NCBI GenBank assembly: GCA_951812925.1
Contig: OX638370.1
Span: 112,606,897-112,670,896 of the forward strand
Origin: Calliopum simillimum
Lineage: Eukaryota; Arthropoda; Insecta; Diptera; Lauxaniidae
Direction of reading: 5' to 3'
DNA: 64,000 nt
Numbering within the stretch: position 1 is the stretch's first letter; every line of letters begins with the position of its first letter. Shown piece after piece: positions 1 to 9,900 of the stretch. A model generated the notes under the pieces. The model saw only the letters and a list, made by a program, of their open reading frames with translations, did not search any database and was not told the origin of the DNA. The position numbers and the translations under genes were made by a program.

Positions 1-64
1 TCATTCAAGTTTACTTCCATCACCAGCTGCTTAATTTGGTTTTTGAATTCGAAAACTTGTGCTT
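1..64 (-). CDS. Candidate internal exon, cut by the window start
   Basis: On the minus strand an open frame runs from about 64 off the left edge. It is hydrophilic and helix-like (it contains EFKNQIKQLVMEV). A stop lies just upstream (TAA, near 75), and AG dinucleotides at 65-66 or slightly downstream could be the 3' splice site. The upstream tract is not pyrimidine-rich, although a branch-point-like CTTAAT lies nearby. I do not recognise the protein. All available acceptors leave two leading bases, so this exon does not join in phase with the candidate exon at 4344-4480 without an intermediate exon. It could be chance. Confidence 0.22.
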
Positions 65-1290
65 CTTTGCATACAAATTAAGTGGATTTGTTTTAGACAT
101 TTCATTATTAATAGCATTTCATTAAAGAAACTTTTAAATAAAATTTGCCAAAATATGTTACGTTCAAAAAGCGTTTGTTCTGTCGTTGTCCGTCCATTAA
201 CTTAAATACCTGTTAATCCAATTACGGCCTAAACACCTGCAGGCCAAGAAGCAAAGGCCAAGGCAGCACAAAAAAACACTTGCTATGTGTTTTAGCTAAG
301 AGAAAATACCCAATCCAATCAAAAAATATAAAACTTCTTGGAAAAGTCTTTAGAACGCTAATCACGAAATACGTTATGCATAACGAAGAGAATGTTTACG
401 TTTGGCCACCCTCACTCACTCTCTCTTTTTCTCGCTGCTCATCCTTAAACTTGTGTCTGTATTGCTGCCTCGTAAAAAAGCCAACAACAACGACCTGGTG
501 CACCTCATAATATTTTGACTAATTACGCAAACAAAACGGCACGGCAAGGACCTGTCTAGTAGCTTAGCTGGCTGCTTCGTTTTGGCTCTGCTTAAACTAT
601 TACACCTGCTTAATTTTGGCTTATAACAAAAGGATTACGATTTTTTTTTGTTCTGTCAATAAAATGCCTTTGATTGGCTGGCGAAGGCTTTTTGGTTATT
701 TCTCTTTGCTGCAACTTTTGGCTTTTTGTTTACTTTTGCTGCCTTTGTACTTCTTTCGCACTTTTGCTGCTGCTGCTTTCATTAAGCAGCTTCCCTTTCT
801 TGCCCAAAATTCCTTCACTTTAGTGCTGCTGTGATGCCACCTGATGTTGCTGTCTGGTAGTTAATGTTGGTTTTTAGGCTGCTGCTCCTTGTTGAGTGCT
901 CATTTAATAGCTTCTTGATTAAAGTAAAAGATAAATTTAGCCAACAGCTAAGGAGCCGCTTGTTTGTATCCTCGTTTAAGGGTTTCACAGTTGCTACTCC
1001 AGGATTTATTAACATTTGGCGCATGAAGAAACAAAAGGCTTAAAACTAACCACATTTTTGTGGCTATTCGTTTTTGGCCGAAATGGGCTTAAGTTTGATT
1101 TGTTTGTAATTAAATGTGTTTTAATGAAAAGTTTGAAATTTACAGTAAATACAGTTGGCTTTGGTGCAAGTAATAGTGGTCAACAAACAAAGTATAAAGC
1201 CAGAGAAGATTCTTAAAGGAATTAATTTAAAGGATGTACGAGTATATAATACTTATTTATATACTCATTGAAAAAGTTAACAAATCGTTT
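65..1290. other. Non-coding stretch, no clear gene
   Basis: AT-rich sequence with short CTG/TTG-rich runs. The open frames here, such as a 69-codon minus-strand frame at 815-1024 starting with ATG, have no splice or family support. I see no element boundaries. Confidence 0.5.
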
Positions 1291-1405
1291 CATTTCATTT
1301 CATTTCATTTCATTTCATTTCATTTCATTTCATTTCATTTCATTTCATTTCATTTCATTTTATTTCATTTCATTTCATTTCATTTCATTTCATTTCATTT
1401 CATTT
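1291..1405. repeat. (CATTT)n microsatellite, about 23 copies
   Basis: Near-perfect pentamer array with a single interruption near 1358. It passes directly into the heptamer array that starts at 1406, the two units sharing the bases TTCA. Confidence 0.97.
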
Positions 1406-1957
1406 CAGTGTTCAGTGTTCAGTGTTCAGTGTTCAGTGTTCAGTGTTCAGTGTTCAGTGTTCAGTGTTCAGTGTTCAGTGTTCATTGTTCAGTGTTCAGT
1501 GTTCAGTGTTCAGTGTTCAGTGTTCAGTGTTCAGTGTTCAGTGTTCAGTGTTCAGTGTTCAGTGTTCAGTGTTCAGTGTTCAGTGTTCAGTGTTCAGTGT
1601 TCAGTGGTCAGTGGTCAGTGTTCAGTGTTCAGTGTTCAGTGTTCAGTGTTCAGTGTTCAGTGTTCAGTGTTCAGTGTTCAGTGTTCAGTGTTCAGTGTTC
1701 AGTGTTCAGTGTTCAGTGTTCTGTGTTCAGTGTTCAGTGTTCAGTGTTCAGTGTTCAGTGTTCAGTGTTCAGTGTTCAGTGTTCAGTGTTCAGTGTTCAG
1801 TGTTCAGTGTTCAGTGTTCAGTGTTCAGTGTTCAGTGTTCAGTGTTCAGTGTTCAGTGTTCAGTGTTCAGTGTTCAGTGTTCAGTGTTCAGTGTTCAGTG
1901 TTCAGTGTTCAGTGTTAAGTGTTCAGTGTTCTGAGTTCTGTGTTCAATGTTCAGTAT
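1406..1957. repeat. (CAGTGTT)n heptamer array, about 75 copies
   Basis: Long, highly homogeneous 7-bp tandem repeat with a few single-base variants (near 1484, 1607-1615 and 1721) and a degenerate right end from about 1915. The unit contains no stop in any forward frame, so all three frames stay open. The resulting long ORFs are artefacts. Confidence 0.97.
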
Positions 1958-3195
1958 GCAGTCCTTTGTTTTCAGTTTTTTTTTTTCATTTCATGTCATT
2001 TGATTTCACTACGTTTTCAATACGTTTTCACTTACTTTTCATTCGAATTGTATTTCAGGTGCTATGTGGATACCTTAACTTTCGCAGTATTTTCCAAAAT
2101 TTCTATAGTCAATGCAGTTACCTCAAATACAGCTTTCGCGTTACCAATTGTTTTTTTTTGTAGGTAACCCACCAACAACAACTACAACAATGCAGCCCGT
2201 CCTTATTATGAGTACAATGGCTTATTGCAACAATAAACATCATTAGTCACAAGTAGCGTTAAATTTTTTAAGAGTCCTTCCTCTCTCCACCCACACTTCA
2301 TAGAATGAAACCTGGAAAATTAAGATCGGGATTGTTGTTGCTGCTGCTGTTGCGCAAACAAAAGCTGCAACATCAACAATAGTGCGGACAGCAACCATAA
2401 ATGGTGAGAAAAATTGTAACAACAAAATGTACGACATTCATACTTTATCCAGGACGAGTCAGCAGCTATGGGGCCAAGTAGTTGGAAATTGTAACACGCG
2501 GCGGGGGCAGCAGCGGCGGCTTCACAACTGCAAAAGTCATTAGGGTAGTCAATGAATGAATGGAGCGAGCAAGTCATAACAACAGCAGCGGTGGTGGTAG
2601 TGGCAGCAATAACCCTGCCGCTTGCTACATACAATGACCAGTCAGCCAGCAAGAAGAGTGCTCTATTCTGGAGTAGGTAACCATTGAAATGCTGTGCTAT
2701 TTAATTTAAACGAAACAGCAATGAAACAAAATGAAAAAATGAAATGAAATTATAGAAATTTCATGGAAAACATTGCGGGCAAATAATGCAAGGATGGCGG
2801 AAGAGAAAAATGAAAAGAAAAAGGGAGTGATAAAAATGTAAAAAAGACTATAATAACCATGATATTACAAGTCAGATAATGGAATTCGCACTCTTATTTC
2901 AGTAAAAGTTCAGTAAAACCACGTACTAATCTCTGTTTTAAGCCAGTTTAAATTGTTACCTGTCATTTGGCTTCATTTCGATGAAAATGATGCCGTTAAG
3001 CTCAAGAAAACCAAAGTTCTTCTATAAAACTTAAAGCAACTTCTAAGTTCGTTCTTATCCCTTACACTCTACACGGAAAGAATAATTATAACTTTTTATA
3101 ATTTTATAATTTTTGTAGCGAAAATCGTTCAAAAATTACTGATTTTTTGTTAGTCTTCGTTCGTCTCGAAATTGTTTGGAAGAAAATATTTCATA
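1958..3195. other. Non-coding stretch with exon-like segment near 2057-2230
   Basis: A strong plus-strand 3' splice site motif (GAATTGTATTTCAG, ending at 2056) and a second (run of T then GTAG, ending at 2163) are followed by short protein-like frames. The complementary frames are equally protein-like, so no exon is called. The stretch at 2320-2650 is CAG/CAA-rich and low complexity. Nothing else is recognised. Confidence 0.4.
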
Positions 3196-4002
3196 GTAAA
3201 AATTATCAAACACGATAGTAAAAATTACAAAACACGATAGTTAAAATTCTCAAACACTGAAGTAAAAATTATCAAACACGATAGTAAAAATTACCAAACA
3301 CTTTAGTAAAAATTATCAAACACGATAGCAAAAATTGCCAAACACGATAGTAAAAATTACCAAACACTGAAGTAAAAATTATCAAACACGATAGTAAAAA
3401 TAACCGAACACTTAGTAAAAATTACCAAACACGATAGTTAAAATTACCGAACACGATAGTAAAAATTACCAAACACGATAGTAAAAATTACCAAACACTT
3501 AGTAAAAATTACCAAACACGATAGTAAAAATTACCGAACACGATAGTAAAAATTACCAAACACGATAGTAAAAGTTACCAAACACTTTAGTAAAAATTAT
3601 CAAACACGATAGTAAAAATACCAAACACGATAGTAAAAATTACCAAACACGATAGTAAAAATTACCGAACACTTTAGTAAAAATTATCAAACACGATAGT
3701 AAAAATTACCAAACACGATAGTAAAAATTACCAAACACGTTAGTAAAAATTATCAAACACGATAGTAAAAATTACCAAACACTTTAGTAAAAATTATCAA
3801 ACACTTCAGTAAAAATTATCAAACACGATAGTAAAAATTACCAAACACGATAGTAAAAATTATTTAACACGATAGTAAAAATTATCAAACGCGATACTAA
3901 AAATTACCAAACACTTTAGTAAAAATTATCAAACACTTTAGTAAAAACTTACCAACACGATAGCAAAAAATTACCAAACACGTTAGTAAAAATTATTAAA
4001 CA
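3196..4002. repeat. 22-bp minisatellite, about 36 copies
   Basis: Tandem array with consensus AGTAAAAATTACCAAACACG plus a two-base variable end. The variable junction is mostly CGATAG, with CTTTAG, CTGAAG or CTTAG variants mixed along the array. Units differ at few other positions (ATC/ACC/GCC). There are no unique spacers. Confidence 0.95.
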
Positions 4003-4343
4003 GGAATACAATTTTTTTTTTGTTGTTTTTTTTTTACAATTTATATTAAAAAATCCAGCTTATAGAAGTTAAATCATTTATTATAAAAATCGAAATGTTG
4101 CTGCCTAATGTTTCCTGAAACGACTTACAAAAACACCTACATAAATTTGTCGTTTGCGTTTGGTAATTTTGATATGTTTTTTCTTTACGTGTACATTATT
4201 TTATATTGTAGAAATCGTGCTGTAAAAGCACCCACTCTTTATTTTTTGTTGCTTGTTATTGTCATTTATTTTAATTTAATTTTTATTTAAGACAAATATT
4301 TTTTTTTATTTTGTTCTCAAACATTTATTTTCATTATACTCAC
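4003..4343. other. AT-rich non-coding stretch
   Basis: Poly-T tracts and AT-rich sequence between the minisatellite and the donor site of the candidate exon at 4344. Nothing recognised. Confidence 0.5.
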
Positions 4344-4480
4344 GTATTTCTTAGCTGTCGATTTTGCATGCCTCTTGGCTGATGGTCTAAATTTTCATTC
4401 AATCCTGAAAGGCTGGCTGGTTCGTTGTTGACTGGTTGGTGGTGTTCATATCGAGGTTGCCATTGGATTGAAATAAATGA
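4344..4480 (-). CDS. Candidate internal coding exon, unknown protein
   Basis: On the minus strand 45 codons are open from 4480 down to 4344. They end at a consensus 5' splice site (TAC/GTGAGT, GT at 4342-4343). The residues are polar and non-repetitive (for example QPRYEHHQPVNNEPASLSG). A TAG at 4481-4483 lies just upstream in frame, so the exon would begin at that AG. The acceptor is weak because its upstream tract is not pyrimidine-rich. The exon starts in phase 0 and ends two bases into a codon. The strong donor and balanced composition argue for a real exon of a minus-strand gene with large introns; the weak acceptor argues against. I do not recognise the protein. Confidence 0.4.
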
Positions 4481-5565
4481 CTACTGACTGCTCAATTGAT
4501 AATGAATTTGGTTTTAATGAATTGATGATGAAGTGTTAATAATGGGCGCCATTTGTGTCGTTGTCATCATCGTTGTCGTCGTCGTGAAGAGCAGCACATA
4601 GCAAGCCTAGAAAGACGCCTAGAAACAGTGGGTTGACTGTATATTGCTGTTGTTGGCAATCTTGTTGTTAATAGTGTCCTTTTTTTGCTTTGAGTAGGGG
4701 GTGGGAGTAAGTTTGTAGACTATAAGAGACAAAGTCTTTTTTTGTTTGTAATTTTGCTCTATGGCATAATATTAATTAGTGTTGACATCATTTTCTATAC
4801 TTTATATAATAAAATTATTTTATATTTAGTCTTAAAATCAAAGGGCATTGAATCTAATTATCTCTTGATATTTTTGGAAACAACAGCAACAACGTCTTTT
4901 GGCATTAATGTGTGGGTGGGTGTGACTTTTCACTTTTCACACAATCAATAAATTTAATAGAAAATTTTGGAATAGAAGTGTTCTTTGGATTATTTTGGTT
5001 CATATTTTTAGTGCCTTAAATAAATTGGGAAGTTTTTGTTAAAAAAAGCAAACTGCTCTTAAACAAGATCTCTGCTGTTTACATACATATGGGTACTTCG
5101 GAAGAAAAAACCGAGAAACTGTCAAAATTTTTATTAGTATTTATAAAGTTGAAAATTCCGGAAAAATCAATCAGTTTCGAAAATTCAAAAAATTATGTAG
5201 AAAGTTAGGAAAAGTGTGGAAAATGATGAAAAGTATTGGAAAATTTTTAAAGTAGAAAAATTTTAGCAAATTCGTTGTGTTTCGATAAAATTTGAAGAGT
5301 TGAAATAAATCCAAAAAACTGAAAAAAAAATAAGTGCAAGAACGAAAAAAAATTAATAAAAAATTGATATATGTGGAAAATATTTAAATCCTGAATGAAT
5401 GAATGTAAGAATTTACGAAAATTGATCAAAACTCAAATATTAAAAATTTTTCATTGAGACAAAAACTGGTGAAAAAGTCGAATAAAATCGGAAAGTTCGA
5501 AAAATATCGAAAAAATCTAAGAACATTAAAGGAGTCAATTAAGCAATGAAAAAGAAAAGAAAGCT
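4481..5565. other. Non-coding stretch
   Basis: GTC/GTT-rich sequence near 4555-4590, then A-rich degenerate sequence with many GAAAA words (5100-5560). No gene or element boundary seen. Confidence 0.45.
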
Positions 5566-5791
5566 ATGAAAAAGAGCACAAAAAGAGGAAGGGCCGTTTT
5601 TAGATGCCATTGTTGTTTTTTTTTTTGGAGCGAGCGGCAAAGATACCTACGCGGTGGCAAAGTTGAAACTCGGAAAGAGCACATCAATAAAATTACCCAT
5701 TTTCAAAACTACCTGATGACTATCCAGGTAAAACTAGCAAATGACTATATTCTTAGCCAGTTTTCATATGCAGAACAATTTCTGAAAAGGT
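5566..5791 (+). pseudogene. Open frame truncated by solo-LTR insertion, unknown
   Basis: An ATG-initiated frame at 5566 stays open for 75 codons and runs into the LTR at 5792, where its stop is created. Its second half is protein-like (for example HINKITHFQNYLMTIQ). A second frame over 5626-5709 is also protein-like. Beyond the insertion the target-site copy AGGT (13034-13037) resumes the pre-insertion sequence, where another frame continues to 13149. Whether this was a gene, an older transposon or chance cannot be decided without homologues. No family is recognised. Confidence 0.2.
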
Positions 5792-6615
5792 TGTAACTAA
5801 CCATTTTCGCCGCTAGCTGGGGTGTAGCCGTTGGTGTCCAGGGTTCGTATACAAAATTTTTTTTTCCGCCAAGAAAAAGAAACACTTTCACAATTTTTAC
5901 TGGTTTTGTTTCACAATTTTATTTCACTGATGTTATTCCTCCTGAAAAGCACTCTTAAAATATATTGAACTATAAGCTTATTAATACGGGTGACAAATGA
6001 GCTATGTACGGATGATGACAGAATGGGTAAAACATGAATATCAGAGTAAACCAAACCAGGAGTATTGTCACCACTACCTCCCCGCAGACTTGTTGCGTTT
6101 GCGTCGCCAGTCTGTATTTCCGTCCAGACGTCAGGATTTAAAAGAGTCACGCCACCGCGGTGCACCGCTGCCTCTTTGTTGTCCTCTGCTAACCTGTCCT
6201 TGATTGTTCATGAAAGCTCGCGCCACCGCTACACTATCGGGTCAGGTCAGGAAATTCTTCAGTAAACAAAGCTTACGGTCTTAGTCACGGTTCACTGGTA
6301 AGTGTGTCTTGATTTTACATTGAAAGTCTAGGTTTTGTCCAAGGATGGTTGTAATATTCACAGAACACGTCTTATCCCGTTGCCGGTTGGGTTACTAGAG
6401 AACGATACCAACGCCGGAACTTGCATTCCACCATTCCATTATCGTACACGATCAGCTGATTCCTTATACCAATAGGATTTGACAGTTGGCACTTACTGTT
6501 TCCGGACCAGGGTTACTGCTGCACGCGACAATCATGCAATTCTTGTCCAACTGGTTGTCAAGCGGTTGCTCGATAGTTTGTCAAGCCCGTTGGATGTGAT
6601 TATCCTAAAACTATC
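5792..6615 (-). mobile_element. Solo LTR copy A, part left of the BEL insertion
   Basis: Begins TGTAAC and, with 12864-13033, forms a solo LTR of about 994 bp ending CTCACA. It has a perfect 4-bp target duplication AGGT (5788-5791 and 13034-13037). Sister copies lie at 23300-24447, 56464-57324 and 59597-60502, with a divergent one at 15697-17588. TG...CA ends and a 4-bp duplication suit the Ty3/Gypsy group. Minus orientation is inferred from an AATAAA near the GTTACA end of the plus-strand copies. No internal or coding part remains, as expected after LTR-LTR recombination. Confidence 0.88.
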
Positions 6616-6937
6616 TGTCTAAGAACAAACTAAGTAGTTGCGTTGAGTTTAACGTTTCATAACAGACTAATTTATTTTTGTCAAATTTCTTATGACTAGC
6701 TTAAAATGTTACATTGCTATGCGCCACTGAGAGTATTAGAATCGTATGATTTAACAGTTAGGTGAAAAGCAAAATAGAAAGAAGAATTACTCGAATGATT
6801 TTACGGTTCTTTAAATAGTAGAAAAAACAACCAGTGGCGGTGTAAACTAAATTATTAAATAGCAAAATTTTCAAAATTAAAGAATTCAAATTCTAGTCAA
6901 ATAAACTTAGGATAAAACTTAATATTTTTCATAAACA
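6616..6937 (-). repeat. 3' LTR of the BEL/Pao element
   Basis: 322 bp, reading TGTTTATG...CTTAGACA on the minus strand. By eye identical to the LTR at 12537-12858. The TGA stop of the polyprotein lies 23 bp upstream. Confidence 0.96.
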
Positions 6938-6950
6938 TAACCGCCAGCCT
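6938..6950 (-). promoter_or_regulatory. Probable polypurine tract of BEL/Pao element
   Basis: Directly upstream of the 3' LTR in sense orientation lies AGGCTGGCGGTTA. It is G-rich and in the right place for plus-strand priming, but it is not a clean purine run. Confidence 0.4.
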
Positions 6951-6960
6951 TGAACGGCGT

Positions 6961-9900
6961 TCAACATTCCTTTGGCAATTGATGAAGTTTAGCAACTGGC
7001 CTCTTGAAAGTTGAATTCTCAGTTTTGATAGTGACAACTCTGACGAGCCCATCGGATCCAGCATGGGTTTCGATTACACGGCCAAGTTTCCAGCAAGCGG
7101 GAGGTAGATTATCTTCACGTATCAGGACGACGTCACCAATAATTAGATTAGATTTTTCTTTCAACCATTTAGATTTTGGTTGAAGTGACAGCAAATAATC
7201 AGTTGACCAGCGAGACCAAAAATATTGAGTTAATTGTTGAACCAATCTCCATTTAGATAATAACCCAGTTTTGAGATGAGTTATGTCTGCTTCTGGCAAC
7301 GAGTTCAGGGGCCTTCCAACTAAGAAATGTCCAGGCGTTATATAGGGGACGTCATCAGAATCAGCTTGGACTAAAGGCCTCGAATTTAATATAGCCTCAA
7401 TTCTAGCTAGGAGAGTTGATAATTCCTCAAAGTTTAGTGTAGCTTGACCCATAGTTCTTCTTAGATGAAACTTCATAGACTTGACTGTAGACTCCCATAA
7501 CCCACCGAAATGTGGCGTATTTGGTGGTATGAAGTGCCACTGAATACCCTTTGAAGATAAAAAATTCGAAATATCATTATTAGATTCAAAAGAAGTTACC
7601 ATTTTGTGAATTTCATTCAGCTTTCTGGCAGCTCCTTGAAAATTAGTTCCATTATCGCTGTGTATATGACCACACAGACCACGTCTAGCAACAAATCGAT
7701 CGAGAGCGGCTAAGAAGGCATCGGTACTCAAATCGGAGACAAGTTCTAGGTGAACAGCTTTGGTCACTAAGCAGATAAAGACTGCAACATATGCTTTGAC
7801 TTTCGGGGCCTTTCTGCCACTGTGCTGCTTATACAATATAGGCCCAGCATAGTCGCATCCAACTTCGTAAAATGGAAAGGCAGCGTTGACACGAAATTTG
7901 GGCAAGTCGCCCATAAGTTGCTCTTGAGCTCGTGCACTAAAGCGAGTGCAAGCTCCACACTGGCGAATTACAGTTTTAACAATTTCACGAGCACCAATTA
8001 TCCAATATTTTTGCCGCAGTGTAGCGAACAACAAAGTAATTCCGCTATGAAGATTTTTCACGTGCAAATCGTGAACAATTTTCCGAACGATTGGGCTGTC
8101 TTTATGAAGAATTATTTGATGCTGACTGTCATAAGGTAGGTCAGCTTTAGTTAATCTTCCGCCAACACGCAGCAGCCCATCAGCATCCACGAATGGTGAA
8201 AGTTTCCGTAGTTTTTTGTTAGTTAGGGTAGCTTGACCTTGCTGAATAGACGACATAATCTCAAAAAAGTCAACCGCTTGATAGTATTTATACAATTTTA
8301 GTTCAGCAAACTTAAGTTCTTTGACTTTGAGAGGTGAGGTGTCTCTGCACTTATTTTTGAGAATGTTGACATATCGTATGCAGTAAGCTAGTACTCGCAC
8401 CATTTTAGCCCAACTGGAAATTCTGTTGTTTATTCTGCTAACGGAGTCCGGATCGTAAGTAGCTGAAGCTAGAGCCACATGATTTACTGGACGAAGTTCT
8501 TCACTTGTAATATTATCCTGAGATTCGGATAGTGGCCACCAATTTTCCTCCATAAGCAACCACGATGGACCATTAAACCATAATTTATCATTAATTAAGA
8601 AGCTGGATCTTACACCTCTACTAGCAGCATCGGCTGGATTCTGTTTGCTGGGAACATATCGCCATTGCGCACTGGGAACAGTTTCTAAGATGTAGGATGT
8701 TCGATGACTAATAAAAGTTTTCCACTTCGATGGATGTGAAGACAACCAGGCTAAAACGGTTTTGCTATCAGACCAGCAAACCACTTCATTTAATTTCAAG
8801 TTAATGACAGATGCTAAATATTCAAACAGTTGAGTTAACAAATACGCTGCACAAAGTTCCAGCCTGGGAATTGAAAGTGAGGCCATTGGAGCCACCTTGG
8901 TTTTAGATATGACGATGTTAGTTGACACTTGTCCATCTGCTGACGTTTTTCGACAATAAATGACTGCAGCATAGGCTAAGCTGGAGGCATCACAGAATCC
9001 ATGAAAGGTTACAACTGGCTCTGTGGAAAAAATAAGTCGTTTTATATTAATGTTATTAAGTAAATAAAGCTCTGAAAATAGTAGTTTGACTTCGTCTAAA
9101 ATGTCAGCCGGCAACAGCTCATCCCATTCCAGTTTGGATAGCCATAGTCGCTGTATAATTATTTTCACAGCTATAATTGCAGGTGATATCCAGCCAAGTG
9201 GGTCAAAAATTTTCGAAATCTCGGAAAGCAGGTTCCTTTTGGTGTTAAGGCAATATTGATTTTCTTTTACCTTATACGAAAAACAATCAGTCATAGGATT
9301 CCAAATAACGCCAAGGAGGCATACTGTCATATCCGATGGCACATCGACCATGCTATAAATTTTCTCACTATCTGGAATCTTTTGAAGAATACTACTCTGA
9401 TTTGTGGCCCACTTCCTTAAGTGGAAACCGCCAGCCGTAAGCAAATTATTTAATTGTTCTGCTAGCTCTTGAGCTTCTTTTAGGGTATTGGAGCCCGCCA
9501 TACAATCGTCAACATAAAATGAATTTTTAACAGCTTCACTAGCCATAGGGTACCGATTATGCTCGTCATCACTCAGCTGTAGGAGAGTGCGAATAGAAAG
9601 ATAGGGTGCGGGACGCGTGCCATAAGTTACAGTAGTTAATCGATAATGTTGAACTTCCTCATTAGGTGAATTTCGCCATAAAATGCGCTGATAGTCCTGA
9701 TCACATTCTTGTACATTTATCATTCGAAACATTTGTTGAATGTCTGCCGAAAAGCAGTACTTCTTACAACGATATCTCAAAAGAACAGCTATTAAGTCTT
9801 GTTGCAAAATTGGTCCTTTTAGTAAATTGTCATTTAGCGATTTTCCATTAGATGATTTAGCAGAACCATCAAATACCACTCTTAGTTTTGTGGTTAAAGA

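Noticed and set aside
616..834. Hydrophobic plus-strand frame
   Set aside because: CTTTTGCTGC-type repeats; non-ATG start for the full frame.
815..1024. 69-codon minus-strand ATG frame with varied composition
   Set aside because: No acceptable donor or acceptor, no family; length is compatible with chance.
1234..2163. Long plus-strand frames (up to 309 codons) of FHFIS / CSVFSVQ repeats
   Set aside because: Direct translation of the pentamer and heptamer arrays, open in all three forward frames; no gene signals.
2320..2652. 110-codon minus-strand frame
   Set aside because: Made of GCA/CAA/ACA low-complexity repeats; no splice or family support.
3196..4002. Regular 22-bp repeats resembling a CRISPR array
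   Set aside because: Units are contiguous with no unique spacers, and the context is an insect-type genome; it is a minisatellite.
6938..6960. Envelope-like third gene in the BEL element
   Set aside because: Only 23 bp separate the polyprotein stop from the 3' LTR and no envelope domain is in the frame.
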